Positions 33,435 through 42,355 are shown, counted from the first letter of the stretch. The stretch: 64,000 nt of DNA from Novosphingobium sp. ERN07 (GCF_012641335.1 NZ_JABAID010000001.1:186001-250000); one strand, 5' to 3'. The notes: generated by a model from the letters alone, not told the origin. Numbers and translations are program-made.

Positions 33435-34211
33435 ATGACCATGATCGATGAAACTGCCGCGCCCGCCAATGCGGCACCGCCTATTCCGCAGGGTGGGCTT
33501 GAAGTGGTTTCGATCGCCAAAAGCTATGACAAGCGGGCGGTGCTGACTGATATCTCGCTTTCAGTGGGCAAGGGCGAAGTGCTGGGTCTGCTGGGGCCAA
33601 ACGGCGCGGGCAAGACGACCTGCTTCTATTCGATCATGGGGCTGGTGCGACCGGATTCGGGGCGCATCCTGCTGGATGGCGTGGATATCACCAAGCTGCC
33701 GATGTACCGCCGATCAATCCTGGGGCTGGGCTATCTACCGCAGGAAACCTCGATCTTCCGGGGCATGACGGTGGAACAGAACATCGCCACCGTGCTGGAA
33801 CTGATCGAGCCGGACAAGGCCTCGCGCGAGGCAGAGCTTGAACGGCTGCTGGAGGAATTCGGCCTGACCCGGCTGCGGGCCAGCCCGGCAATGGCGCTTT
33901 CGGGCGGCGAACGCCGCCGGTGCGAAATTGCCCGCGCACTGGCCGCGCGGCCTTCGATCATTCTGCTGGACGAACCGTTCGCGGGCATCGATCCGCTTTC
34001 GATCAGCGATATCCGCCATCTGGTGAAAGACCTGAAGCGACGCGGCATCGGCGTGCTGATCACCGATCACAACGTGCGCGAAACGCTGGATATCGTGGAC
34101 CGCGCCTGCATCATCTATGGCGGGCAGGTGCTGTTTGCGGGAAGCCCCGAAGCGCTGGTGGCCGATGCCAACGTGCGCAGGCTCTATCTGGGCGAAGGCT
34201 TTACGCTGTGA
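33435..34211 (+). CDS. lptB: LPS export ABC transporter ATP-binding protein
   Basis: The product is 258 residues from ATG 33435; MIDETAAP two codons later is also possible. It is the ATPase of the LptB2FG complex that extracts lipopolysaccharide from the inner membrane. Walker A is GPNGAGKTTCFYSIMGLV, the Q loop YLPQETSIFRGM is LptB-specific, the signature is ALSGGERRRCEIARAL, and Walker B is PSIILLDEPFAGIDPLS, followed by ITDHNVRETLDIVDRACIIY. The lptB-rpoN order is conserved across proteobacteria. Here no lptA or lptC precedes it. Sphingomonads carry glycosphingolipids instead of LPS, so the cargo may differ. Confidence 0.95.
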   Translation: MTMIDETAAPANAAPPIPQGGLEVVSIAKSYDKRAVLTDISLSVGKGEVLGLLGPNGAGKTTCFYSIMGLVRPDSGRILLDGVDITKLPMYRRSILGLGYLPQETSIFRGMTVEQNIATVLELIEPDKASREAELERLLEEFGLTRLRASPAMALSGGERRRCEIARALAARPSIILLDEPFAGIDPLSISDIRHLVKDLKRRGIGVLITDHNVRETLDIVDRACIIYGGQVLFAGSPEALVADANVRRLYLGEGFTL

Positions 34212-34338
34212 GCGTGACTGCCGGTCCCTCGACAGGCCCAGGACGTGCGGGGATTGTGGGTGGGTTTATCTTCCCCCCGCTCATGCTGAGCCTGCCGAAG
34301 CAGGCTGGCTGATGACGATGCTGGGGGGCATCTAGATC

Positions 34339-35826
34339 ATGGCGCTGGGGCCAAGGCTCGACATACGGCAAACCCAGTCGCTGGTGATGACGCCGCAGTT
34401 GCAGCAGGCGATCAAGCTGCTGGCGCTGTCGAATCTTGAGGTGGAAACCTTTATCGGGGAAGCGCTGGAAGCCAATCCGCTGCTGGAAATCGGGGATTCC
34501 GCACCGGCAGAGCCGGTTGATGCCCTGCCCGAAGAACTGCGCCGCACCCACCTCGAATCCTCACCGGTCGATCAACTCGTAGCCGAAGGGCGGGTGGCGG
34601 AAGACCGTCCGCTGGATATCGATGCTGCCGCGCTCGACCGGGACCGCGACACCGGGGACGGTTCGCTGCTGGAACTGTCCTCCGCGCGCGAAGGCGGCGG
34701 CGGTGGCGAAGCGCCGGATATCGACGAGCACGGGCGCTTCGACATATCGCTGGCCGAGCACCTTCACGGCCAGATCGGCACCGCCACGTCTGACCAGCAA
34801 TTGCTGTTCGTGGCGCGCTGGCTGATCGATCAACTGGACGAGGCGGGCTATCTGCGTGTGCCCTTGGCCGAAGTGGCAGAAGCACTGGGGCTTTCAGCGC
34901 TGGTGGTGGAACGCGCGCTGGGGCTGGTACAATCTCTCGACCCCACAGGGGTTGGCGCGCGCAATCTGGGCGAATGTATCGCGCTGCAGGCGAAAGAGGC
35001 CGACCGCTACGACCCGTGCATGGCGCGGCTGATCGACAATCTGGAACTGGTGGCGCGGGGCGAAATCGCGCGGCTGAAACGGCTATGCCAGGTCGACGAT
35101 GAAGACTTTGCCGATATGCTGGCCGAGCTGCGCAGCTATGATCCGCGCCCCGGCCTGCGCTTTGGCAGCGGCATGGCCGAAGCGGTGGTGCCCGACCTGC
35201 TGATTCGCGCTGCCGGAACCGGGTGGGACATCGCGATCAACCAAGCCACTCTGCCGCGCCTGATCGTGAACCGCAGCTACTATGTTGAAATGCGCGGGGC
35301 CTGCGTCGGCAAGGAGGCCAAGGCGTGGCTGGGCGAGAAACTGGCCGATGCCAACTGGTTGCTCAAGGCATTGGACCAGCGGCAGAAAACGATCCTGAAA
35401 GTGGCGGCAGAGATCGTGAAGCAGCAGGACGGCTTCTTTCGCCACGGCGTTGCCCATCTGCGCCCCCTGACATTGCGGCAGGTGGCCGAAGCGATAGAGA
35501 TGCACGAATCGACCGTGAGCCGGGTGACATCTAACAAGTACCTCAATTGCGATCGTGGCACGTTTGAACTGAAGTATTTCTTCACGTCAGGCGTGGCATC
35601 ATCCGACGGCGAAGGCGCATCGGCAGAGGCGGTGAAGGCCGCGATCCGCCAGTTGATCGATGCCGAAGACCCCAAGGCGATCCTGTCGGACGATGCGCTG
35701 GTCGATCTGCTGAAAGCCAAGGGCTTCGACCTCGCCCGGCGAACGGTGGCGAAGTACCGCGAGGCGATTGGGCTTGGCAGTTCGGTACAGCGGCGGCGGC
35801 AGAAGGCGCTGGCAGGCGTAAGGTAA
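34339..35826 (+). CDS. rpoN: RNA polymerase sigma-54 factor
   Basis: The product is 495 residues. Region I (1-50) has the Gln/Leu-rich QTQSLVMTPQLQQAIKLLALSNLEVE, which binds enhancer-activated core. An acidic region II follows. The core-binding and HTH regions include LTLRQVAEAIEMHESTVSRVTSNKYLN. The RpoN box lies at the C terminus (ARRTVAKYREAIGL). It directs transcription of nitrogen and other genes at -24/-12 promoters. It follows lptB by 127 bases, which hold fragments of a dispersed repeat and no gene. None of the hpf/ptsN genes often found downstream are present; the next gene is convergent. Confidence 0.96.
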   Translation: MALGPRLDIRQTQSLVMTPQLQQAIKLLALSNLEVETFIGEALEANPLLEIGDSAPAEPVDALPEELRRTHLESSPVDQLVAEGRVAEDRPLDIDAAALDRDRDTGDGSLLELSSAREGGGGGEAPDIDEHGRFDISLAEHLHGQIGTATSDQQLLFVARWLIDQLDEAGYLRVPLAEVAEALGLSALVVERALGLVQSLDPTGVGARNLGECIALQAKEADRYDPCMARLIDNLELVARGEIARLKRLCQVDDEDFADMLAELRSYDPRPGLRFGSGMAEAVVPDLLIRAAGTGWDIAINQATLPRLIVNRSYYVEMRGACVGKEAKAWLGEKLADANWLLKALDQRQKTILKVAAEIVKQQDGFFRHGVAHLRPLTLRQVAEAIEMHESTVSRVTSNKYLNCDRGTFELKYFFTSGVASSDGEGASAEAVKAAIRQLIDAEDPKAILSDDALVDLLKAKGFDLARRTVAKYREAIGLGSSVQRRRQKALAGVR

Positions 35827-35828
35827 AG

Positions 35829-36683
35829 TCAGGTCGCGCTTGGTCTTTCGGCCAGCATTTCGCGCACCATCGTCGTGAGATTCGCGTCGAACTTGGCAAG
35901 AACCTGATGATCTTCAGCCGTGTCCCAATGCGTGACCAGTTCGCGCCCGTTGAACCAATGCAGCGCATAGCCAGGTGGATCTGCGATGATCAGGTTGCGT
36001 TCGTCCGGCTGATCTGGATCAATGGGGCGAAGGTCGAGCGCGACTTGGGGCGCGGTGGATGGGCAGGTGGCGACGATGGTGCCTTCCCATGCCGTAGCGA
36101 TGGCGCGGTGGATATGGCCGCAGACCATGCCGACAATGTTGCTGCGCCCGCGCACGCAACTGGCAAGCTGTTCCACCCACGGCTCTGCCGGATCGGTGTT
36201 CATCCACGGAATGCCCGCTTCGAACGGGGGGTGGTGAAGCACGATCAGGTTGCGCGCATCAGGCGCTTCATCCAGCCGCGCGTTCAGCCATGCGGCGCGC
36301 GCTTCGCAGAAGGCACCGCCGTGGCGGCCCTCTTCCAGCGTATCTAGAACGATCAGCCGCAACGGCCCTGCATTGACCACATATTGCAGAAAGCCGCCAT
36401 CAAAGCGCGCTTCGGGAAAGACTTCGGCAAAAGTCGCACGAACATCGTGGTTACCCAGCGCGTAGTAGACCGGGAACGGCAGGTCGGCAAAAGCTTCGCG
36501 CAGGCGGAGATAGCTGTCCTTGTCGCCCCGGTCGATCAGGTCACCGGTGGCGAGCAACAGAGCGGGACGGGGTTGTAGCGCAGCCAGTTCCTCCAGCACC
36601 CGGTCAAGCCGCTGCCGGTTGAATTCACCGGGGCAGTCAGGCTCAAACCCCAGGTGGATGTCGGTGACTTGCGCGATCAGCAT
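35829..36683 (-). CDS. Class III cyclic-nucleotide phosphodiesterase, CpdA-like
   Basis: The product is 284 residues of the calcineurin-like metallophosphoesterase fold. Metal ligands are visible in order: TDIHLG (Asp8, His10), ATGDLIDRGD, YYALGNHDVR, VLHHPPFEAGIPW and CGHIHRAIA. This set and length match CpdA (3',5'-cAMP phosphodiesterase, E. coli 275 residues). It starts 18 bases after the ten-heme FHA cytochrome gene on the same strand, so it is probably the last gene of that operon, whose first gene has two cyclic-nucleotide-binding domains. An enzyme that removes the ligand and a protein that senses it would thus be made together. Actual specificity (cAMP, cGMP or other phosphodiesters) cannot be told from sequence. 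Confidence 0.9.
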   Translation of the reverse strand: MLIAQVTDIHLGFEPDCPGEFNRQRLDRVLEELAALQPRPALLLATGDLIDRGDKDSYLRLREAFADLPFPVYYALGNHDVRATFAEVFPEARFDGGFLQYVVNAGPLRLIVLDTLEEGRHGGAFCEARAAWLNARLDEAPDARNLIVLHHPPFEAGIPWMNTDPAEPWVEQLASCVRGRSNIVGMVCGHIHRAIATAWEGTIVATCPSTAPQVALDLRPIDPDQPDERNLIIADPPGYALHWFNGRELVTHWDTAEDHQVLAKFDANLTTMVREMLAERPSAT

Positions 36684-36701
36684 CGTCCCCCCAGCATCCC
36701 C

Positions 36702-38585
36702 TTAATGCGGCTTCATCGGGAAGCGCGGACGATCCGCGATTGCCACGATCTGACCGTCAGACTTCTTGCGATCGTTCTTCGGCACCCACGGAGCGCCAGC
36801 GTCCATATGGTAGGAGTGGCACATCGCGCAGGAGGATTCGACCGGATCCTTTACCGAATTGGATGCCATTTTGGCGCCTTCGCCGCCGACGTGGCAGGTG
36901 CGGCAGCCGCCCCTGCCATCCATGCCGGGCACCAGAAGGTCGGTTGCCTTGTTCGATGTGGCAGCGCCGGTGTGGCAGTCTGCGCAATCGCTTTGGACGT
37001 GGGCCTTGTGATCGAACCAGCCCTTGCGGAAATAGCGGTCATTCTGGGCCACCGGCGCAATGGCAAAGCCTGCCGTCTGCGCGGTGCCGCCGCGCGTGAC
37101 GACGTGGCAATCATAGCACATGCCGCCTTTCGAGAAGACCTGATTGATCGCCTGATCCGCCCCGCCGGGATAGAACCGCACCGCGCGGGCATAGTCTGCC
37201 GCCGTGGACCGCATCGCCGCATCACCGGGCACCCTGCGGGCCATGCCCGAAAGGTTGGCCGGGCGCGCGGGCGCGGTTCCACGATAGAATGCGCGCAGAT
37301 CGGCCACGACTTGCGCAGGATCGCCGTGGCGCAGCGTGCGGTTGGTGCCGCCGATCTGATCGAAGCTGAGCGCGTGGCACGACTGGCAGGATTCTTCCAT
37401 GTCCACCGGTTTGAACCGCGCCCCGCTGGAATCGGCAGCGTGGCAATCGGCGCATTGCAGGCCATCGCCACCTGCAAACTTGCCCGGCATACGGCGTACC
37501 ATCTGCGCGATGCCATTGGTCTTCGACAGGTGCTGGCCATGCGTGAACTTGAGGCCGTTTTCTTCCTTCAAGCCCGCTTCCCACGCCACGCGCCGGAACA
37601 GCGGCTTGTCCCCGTCCATGCCGCTCAACAGAGTCGGCCTGAACTGGGGGTGAGCCGTTCCGAAATCGGCGGCATCAGCGATCTTGGTGTCGGGCAAGCG
37701 ACCTTTCATCCCGTCATGGCAGTCCGCGCAGAACTGCTGCTGCGTTGCGGGCATAGCACCCGCCCCTTCATGTTCGGTGTGACAATCGACACAACGCCCG
37801 GCAGGCCGGTTGAAAGCGCCCGCTACTGCCCGCTGCATGGCAGCCATGCCGGTCGGCTCTCCACGCGCCTTTAGCAAGCGCGCCTTGTCGGCGATATGAT
37901 CGTGCGCATCCTTGGTATGGCAGGTGAGGCAAGCCTTGTCGGTCACCGCAACGAAAGCCTGTGTGTGGCAGGCCTGACAATCACCGTTCAGCGCCTTGTG
38001 CGAAAGGCTCAAGGCCCCGGACGTCCATGTCTGATCGGCGTGGAAACCATCGGGCCGCCGCGCTTCTTCCTTCATCGCTAGCGGCTTATATGTGGCATAG
38101 CTGTAGAGCGGGTAGGCAAGGAACGCGAACAGCACCAGCAGCGAAAACGCCCATGCCGAAAGGCGCTTTCCGGGCAGCAGGCCTTTGAGCGAGTAGGCTG
38201 CGCCTATATCGCGATCTTCCGCTGATTCGGACACCGCTTCGACGCGGCGCACGGTCAGCACCGGCGTTTCGCCATCCTCATCCTGCGAAACGGCAATGCG
38301 GTGGCCGCCAAAGGCTAGTTCACCACCCACCGCAGGATCGATTTCGGCAGACTTCGTGCTGCGACCGTTGACTTCGAACGGCTGATCGGTGGTTGCGGTG
38401 ACCGTGAGGATGCCATCCGCCCCCCGCACGATACGCGCATGGACCGGGTTCACCGCAAGGTCGGGCAAATGGATCGCGCAGGCCGAATCGCGGCCAACGG
38501 TCATCTCGCGCATGCCATAAGTGGAGCCGCGGACGATTTCCTCGCCACTGGACTTGAGCGCGATCTGGCGGACAACAAAGCTCAT
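36702..38585 (-). CDS. FHA-domain, membrane-anchored decaheme cytochrome c
   Basis: The product is 627 residues from ATG 38585. Residues 1-110 form an FHA phosphothreonine-recognition domain (TVGRDSACAIHLPDLAVNPVHARIV carries the conserved Gly-Arg, Ser and Asn/His positions). A single membrane segment lies at about 147-170 (LSAWAFSLLVLFAFLAYPLY). The rest is a periplasmic cytochrome with ten CxxCH heme sites: CQACH, CLTCH, CVDCH, CADCH twice, CQSCH, CYDCH, CADCH, CRTCH and CAMCH. Extra His residues in repeated H-x(2-4)-H contexts (FTHGQHLSKT, WFDHKAH) suit bis-His ligation. There is no cleavable signal peptide; the FHA domain should stay cytoplasmic. It lies between a cytochrome-b-like gene and a phosphodiesterase. 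I know of no characterised homologue with this architecture. Confidence 0.92.
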   Translation of the reverse strand: MSFVVRQIALKSSGEEIVRGSTYGMREMTVGRDSACAIHLPDLAVNPVHARIVRGADGILTVTATTDQPFEVNGRSTKSAEIDPAVGGELAFGGHRIAVSQDEDGETPVLTVRRVEAVSESAEDRDIGAAYSLKGLLPGKRLSAWAFSLLVLFAFLAYPLYSYATYKPLAMKEEARRPDGFHADQTWTSGALSLSHKALNGDCQACHTQAFVAVTDKACLTCHTKDAHDHIADKARLLKARGEPTGMAAMQRAVAGAFNRPAGRCVDCHTEHEGAGAMPATQQQFCADCHDGMKGRLPDTKIADAADFGTAHPQFRPTLLSGMDGDKPLFRRVAWEAGLKEENGLKFTHGQHLSKTNGIAQMVRRMPGKFAGGDGLQCADCHAADSSGARFKPVDMEESCQSCHALSFDQIGGTNRTLRHGDPAQVVADLRAFYRGTAPARPANLSGMARRVPGDAAMRSTAADYARAVRFYPGGADQAINQVFSKGGMCYDCHVVTRGGTAQTAGFAIAPVAQNDRYFRKGWFDHKAHVQSDCADCHTGAATSNKATDLLVPGMDGRGGCRTCHVGGEGAKMASNSVKDPVESSCAMCHSYHMDAGAPWVPKNDRKKSDGQIVAIADRPRFPMKPH

Positions 38586-38592
38586 CGTTCGC

Positions 38593-39501
38593 TCACCAGT
38601 AGAAGAAGACGCTGACGACATGCGCAGAAAGCGCGGCGATCAGCGCGAAAGTGACGGGGACGTGGACGTAGAGCCAAGCCTGCAACCACGATTTGAGTTT
38701 CAGATGTTGTCGCAACCGTTCGAGCATCGATTCCTTACGCGTAAGCTGCGCATCGATCCGGCTCAGCAGATCGTCCTTGGTGCGCTGGCGCGTGGCACGC
38801 AGCGCGCGCAACTCGTTGATCGCGTGGCGCGTGGCGCAATTGGGGTAATTTCCGGTCACGCGGTTCCAGATTGTGCCGCCGAACGGATCCTGATCAAGGC
38901 TTTGCCCCACCAGAGTGGCCGCCTGCGCATCCAGTGGTTGCGCGGCATCATGGATCTGCCGATCAAGCGAGCGCAGCGCCTCGATCATCTGCTTTTCGGT
39001 GATCGCGCCTTCTTCGTCATAGCGATTGGCCGAAAGCGCGCGGGGCAGCGTGGCATAGACCCAGATGCCAAACACCCCCGATCCCACCACCAGCAGCATC
39101 AGCGCCCACGCCAGCGTGTGGACGTTCCAGCCGAATTCGAAACCCGAATGCAGCGTGCCCACCACGGTGACGAGCAGGCCGAGATAGACGTGCGCGCTTG
39201 TCCATGCCTTCAGGCTCCACCGCCCCGGCGTGATCGCGCGCTTGCGCATTCCCAGCATGGTCAGCCACAGGATCAGCAGCGCGCCGATGGTGCCAAGCGT
39301 ATAGCCCAGCCAGCTCGATCCGAAGTGCGTGCCCGGCAGCGGCACGAAGATATAGAGCAGCGTCAGCACCAGCGCGAGCGCAGCGGAAAGCTTCGCCCAA
39401 TACATGTTGCGATGGGTCAGGAACCCTTCGTGCGTGTTCTGGCGCTGGCGCGATGAGCCAGTCTTCTTGCCCGAAACAGGCTTGTTTGCGGTCGATGCCA
39501 T
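38593..39501 (-). CDS. Cytochrome-b-like membrane protein (histidine-rich helices)
   Basis: The product is 302 residues. About five membrane segments are visible: MYWAKLSAALALVLTLLYIF, LGYTLGTIGALLILWLTMLG, HVYLGLLVTVVGTLHSG, LAWALMLLVVGSGVFGIWVY and, after a long soluble helical insert (about 155-265), VHVPVTFALIAALSAHVVSV. Histidines at helix positions (SAHVYLGL, GTLHSGFEFG, WNVHTLAW, LYVHVP, LSAHVVSV) suit bis-heme-b binding, as in ferric-reductase and cytochrome b561-like proteins. It sits seven bases before the decaheme gene and three after the FAD/Fe-S gene. It is the obvious candidate to carry electrons across the membrane between them. The heme assignment is an inference from His spacing. 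Confidence 0.8.
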   Translation of the reverse strand: MASTANKPVSGKKTGSSRQRQNTHEGFLTHRNMYWAKLSAALALVLTLLYIFVPLPGTHFGSSWLGYTLGTIGALLILWLTMLGMRKRAITPGRWSLKAWTSAHVYLGLLVTVVGTLHSGFEFGWNVHTLAWALMLLVVGSGVFGIWVYATLPRALSANRYDEEGAITEKQMIEALRSLDRQIHDAAQPLDAQAATLVGQSLDQDPFGGTIWNRVTGNYPNCATRHAINELRALRATRQRTKDDLLSRIDAQLTRKESMLERLRQHLKLKSWLQAWLYVHVPVTFALIAALSAHVVSVFFYW

Positions 39502-39504
39502 CGC

Positions 39505-42081
39505 TCAAGCCCCCTCGTTCTCAAGCCGCGCGACAGTCAGGAACTCGTCGGGCGAAACGCGGATGGCAGCGCCCGTGGGGCAGGCCCTCACGCAGCTTGG
39601 ACCACCTTCGATACCGGAACACATATCACACTTGATCGCCTTCTTCCGGTCGAGCGCTTCGTCGATCACCGGATCGCCGGTATACTTGGTGTTCTTCTTC
39701 GACCATTTATACGGTGGCTCACCCGGCCCCGGCCCTGCGCCGAAGAACAGCCACGAAAGCAGCGACGGCTTCTTGGGTGGCACCTTGTCCATGCGAATCA
39801 CGCCATAGGGGCAGTTGCGCTGGCAATTGCCACAGCCGATGCAGGTGTCGTTGATCTTCACTTCGCCGTCCGGCCCGCGCTGGATCGCGTTGGGCGGACA
39901 ATCGGCCATGCAATGCGGATGTTCGCAGTGGCGGCACGATGTGGGGACGTGGAGATTGGCAAAGCTCTTACCGGCCTCGCGGTCCAGCCGCGAAAGGCCG
40001 TCATGGCTGTCGGCGCACGCCTTTTCGCAGTTGTCGCAACCCACGCAGAGCCGTTCATCGATGAGCAGAACGTCGGTCGCCTCACCCAGCCCTTGCGAAA
40101 CGAGGAACTTGGCCTGTTCGGAATAGAGATCGACGACGCCGGAGAACGTGTCCTTCTTCGTTTCGATGAAGGCGTTGGTCGCGCGGCGCACTTCCATTTC
40201 CTTGCGCGCACGATCCAGCAGGGCGGGTTTGGCCGCCAGCACGCGACGAAAAGCCTTGCCATCGATGCGGATCACTTCGCTCTTGATCGCGGCCCGCACC
40301 GTGGCGGTGCGGGTGCCGCCATCGATCACCGCCATTTCGCCCACATAGGAACCAGCCGGCAGGTAAGACAGGAACACCGGCTTCCCGCCAACTTCCTTTT
40401 CCACGATCATCGAACCGACGCGAATCACATAGATATCGCGGTCATCATCACCTTCCTTGATGATGGGATCGCCCGCGCGGACCTGCACGATCTTCGATCC
40501 ATCGACCACTTCGGTGATGTCTGCGGGGGTAAGGCCCGATCCGAACATCTGCAGGATCTGGCGCTCGGTCGAGATGCGTTCGATGGCGCGCTTGGCCGTG
40601 GGCACCTGGCTTTGCAGCTTGAGCGCGGCGTTGCGGCTGATTTCGACGCAGACGGTATCTTCGGCGGCAACGATGGTCGCGCCGCGCTTGCGCCCCGATA
40701 TCAGGCCCACTTCACCGAAGATGGACCCCGAAGGGATCGGCACGATCTTGGACGGATCATTGGGATCAAGCCGCACGTTGACCCCGCCCGATGCAATCGC
40801 GAAGAGCGATGAACCCGGATCGTTCTTCTCGAAGATCACATCGCCCTTCTTGTAGGCGCGCGCTTCGGAATCGAGCATGAATTCGCGCAGCTGCAACGTG
40901 GTCATGCCTTCAAGAATGGTCACGTTCGAGCGCAGGAATTCCAGCCATTCGTTCACCGACCTGCGGCCCGGCAGCCCTGCGAACTTGGCTTCCAGCAGCG
41001 GTTCGTCCGCCGGTTTCAGATCCTTGTTGCCGTTGATGAATTCGACGACATCGTAGCCCTGATTCATGCAGTGCTTGATCAGCGGGTAGCCGGCCAGCGC
41101 GCCGATCACGAAAATGCCGGGCGCAGTCGATTCAAACTGCGGCGATAGCGTCGGGAAGGCCAGCCGATCGGAACTCGCAAATTCGATGCCACACCCTTCA
41201 ACGAAGGCGCGCGGCGGGGCCGACCCGATTCGCGCAATGATCCGGTCACAGCGGATGCGCTCCTCGCCATCGCGCGTGGACAGCGTGATCCAGCCCGGTT
41301 CTACCGATTTTGTCTCGGTCTCGTAGCGAATCGTCAGCTTGCCCGCCGCGTCGTCCTCAATCAGTGCCTTCGCGTTCGGCTCCTTGGCCGTGGCGAAGCT
41401 TTCGCGGACGTTGGTGGATTTGGGGCTGCGGTTGAGGATGGTGACCGTGTTGCCCTGCGCCGGATCTTCCACCAAGCCGCGCGCGTTTTCGATCCCGGCG
41501 TCGCCGGTGCCGATCACCACAATGTGCTGGTCCAGCACGGCATAGGGATCGTCAAGCTGGTAGGTAACGTGCGGCAGATCGCCGCCGGGGCAGCGCATAA
41601 GATTTGGGTTGCCCTGTGTACCTATGGCAAGGACGACGTTTTCCGCCATCACCGTTTCGCCATTGGTCAGCGTGATGGCATAGGGCGGCGCGAAGCGTTG
41701 CAGTTCCGTGGTGGTGGTCGATCCATCGCGCGCGCGGGAAACGATCTTCTGGACCGATCCGGCAATCGCCTCGCCGGTGCCTTTAATCGCCTTCACATCG
41801 GCATTGTACATCACGTTCACACCGAGTTCGGCGGTGCGCCCGTTCCACTTGTCGAGGATATCCTCGCGCTTGCCGGCGTCGAATTCCTGATCGGATCGCA
41901 GGACGAGTTGCGATGGCGTGGCCATCACATGCTTGCCCTTTTGATATTTGAAGATCGTATCGGAAAGATGGTCCGTCTTTTCGAGCAGGACATGGCTAAG
42001 GCCAAGCTGCGCCGCACGGCTGGCCGCACTCATGCCTGCCGGGCCGGAACCGATAATTGCAACCTTGAATATCTCGCCCAC
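39505..42081 (-). CDS. FAD/NAD(P) reductase fused to two cyclic-nucleotide-binding domains and a four-cluster ferredoxin module
   Basis: The product is 858 residues from a GTG at 42081 (a G-rich ribosome site precedes it; the frame further upstream is unlike protein). Domains in order: a two-dinucleotide-domain flavoprotein (1-320) with FAD motif GSGPAGMSAA and NAD(P) motif VVIGTGDAGIENA, resembling YpdA/thioredoxin reductase but without the CxxC redox pair; cyclic-nucleotide-binding domain 1 (about 375-490, cassette SIFGEVGLISGRKRGATIV); domain 2 (about 505-620, cassette SYVGEMAVIDGGTRTATVRA); and a DmsB/NrfC-type module (about 665-858) with cysteine groups CVGCDNCEKAC, CRHCEHPHCMADC, CIGCGNCQRNC and CDMC...CVRAC for four [4Fe-4S] clusters. 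It is soluble. It is first in an operon with a cytochrome-b-like protein, a decaheme cytochrome and a phosphodiesterase. NAD(P)H oxidation gated by cyclic nucleotide is inferred. Confidence 0.93.
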   Translation of the reverse strand: MGEIFKVAIIGSGPAGMSAASRAAQLGLSHVLLEKTDHLSDTIFKYQKGKHVMATPSQLVLRSDQEFDAGKREDILDKWNGRTAELGVNVMYNADVKAIKGTGEAIAGSVQKIVSRARDGSTTTTELQRFAPPYAITLTNGETVMAENVVLAIGTQGNPNLMRCPGGDLPHVTYQLDDPYAVLDQHIVVIGTGDAGIENARGLVEDPAQGNTVTILNRSPKSTNVRESFATAKEPNAKALIEDDAAGKLTIRYETETKSVEPGWITLSTRDGEERIRCDRIIARIGSAPPRAFVEGCGIEFASSDRLAFPTLSPQFESTAPGIFVIGALAGYPLIKHCMNQGYDVVEFINGNKDLKPADEPLLEAKFAGLPGRRSVNEWLEFLRSNVTILEGMTTLQLREFMLDSEARAYKKGDVIFEKNDPGSSLFAIASGGVNVRLDPNDPSKIVPIPSGSIFGEVGLISGRKRGATIVAAEDTVCVEISRNAALKLQSQVPTAKRAIERISTERQILQMFGSGLTPADITEVVDGSKIVQVRAGDPIIKEGDDDRDIYVIRVGSMIVEKEVGGKPVFLSYLPAGSYVGEMAVIDGGTRTATVRAAIKSEVIRIDGKAFRRVLAAKPALLDRARKEMEVRRATNAFIETKKDTFSGVVDLYSEQAKFLVSQGLGEATDVLLIDERLCVGCDNCEKACADSHDGLSRLDREAGKSFANLHVPTSCRHCEHPHCMADCPPNAIQRGPDGEVKINDTCIGCGNCQRNCPYGVIRMDKVPPKKPSLLSWLFFGAGPGPGEPPYKWSKKNTKYTGDPVIDEALDRKKAIKCDMCSGIEGGPSCVRACPTGAAIRVSPDEFLTVARLENEGA

Positions 42082-42261
42082 CGGCCTGCGTCCCCCGCAT
42101 CGCCGACTGACGGCGCATGTACCTGCGCCTGCCCGTCTCCTTACCGATTTGCGACCCCTGAAGCCCGACTTTACCTGATGCTCTGCGCATTGCCAGAAAC
42201 AATTTGCAAACAGCGCCCCATATGCACGCCTACTGTCCACCCTTGTTGATATCGCAACGGG

Positions 42262-42294
42262 TTGCGCACGACATGCCCTGCGCGATATGCGCAA
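42262..42294. promoter_or_regulatory. Inverted repeat in the divergent promoter region
   Basis: TTGCGCA (42262-42268) and TGCGCAA (42288-42294) are perfect inverted copies 19 bases apart, in the 274-base region between the FAD/Fe-S operon and the divergent TPR gene. A half-site TTGAT (42246-42250) lies just before it. The rest of the gap holds no gene. The binding factor is unknown. Confidence 0.3.
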
Positions 42295-42355
42295 GATTGC
42301 CCGGTCGCCTCGCCCTTGCCTGAAAGGGAGGCAGGTGGCCCGTCAGGAGTGTGCG

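Noticed and set aside
36654..37874. 406-residue plus-strand open frame across the decaheme cytochrome gene
   Set aside because: The minus strand encodes ten CxxCH motifs and an FHA domain; the plus frame has no family features.
42241..42260. Possible FNR box (TTGAT followed by CAA) in the divergent promoter
   Set aside because: Only the first half matches TTGAT-N4-ATCAA; the second half is too poor to call.
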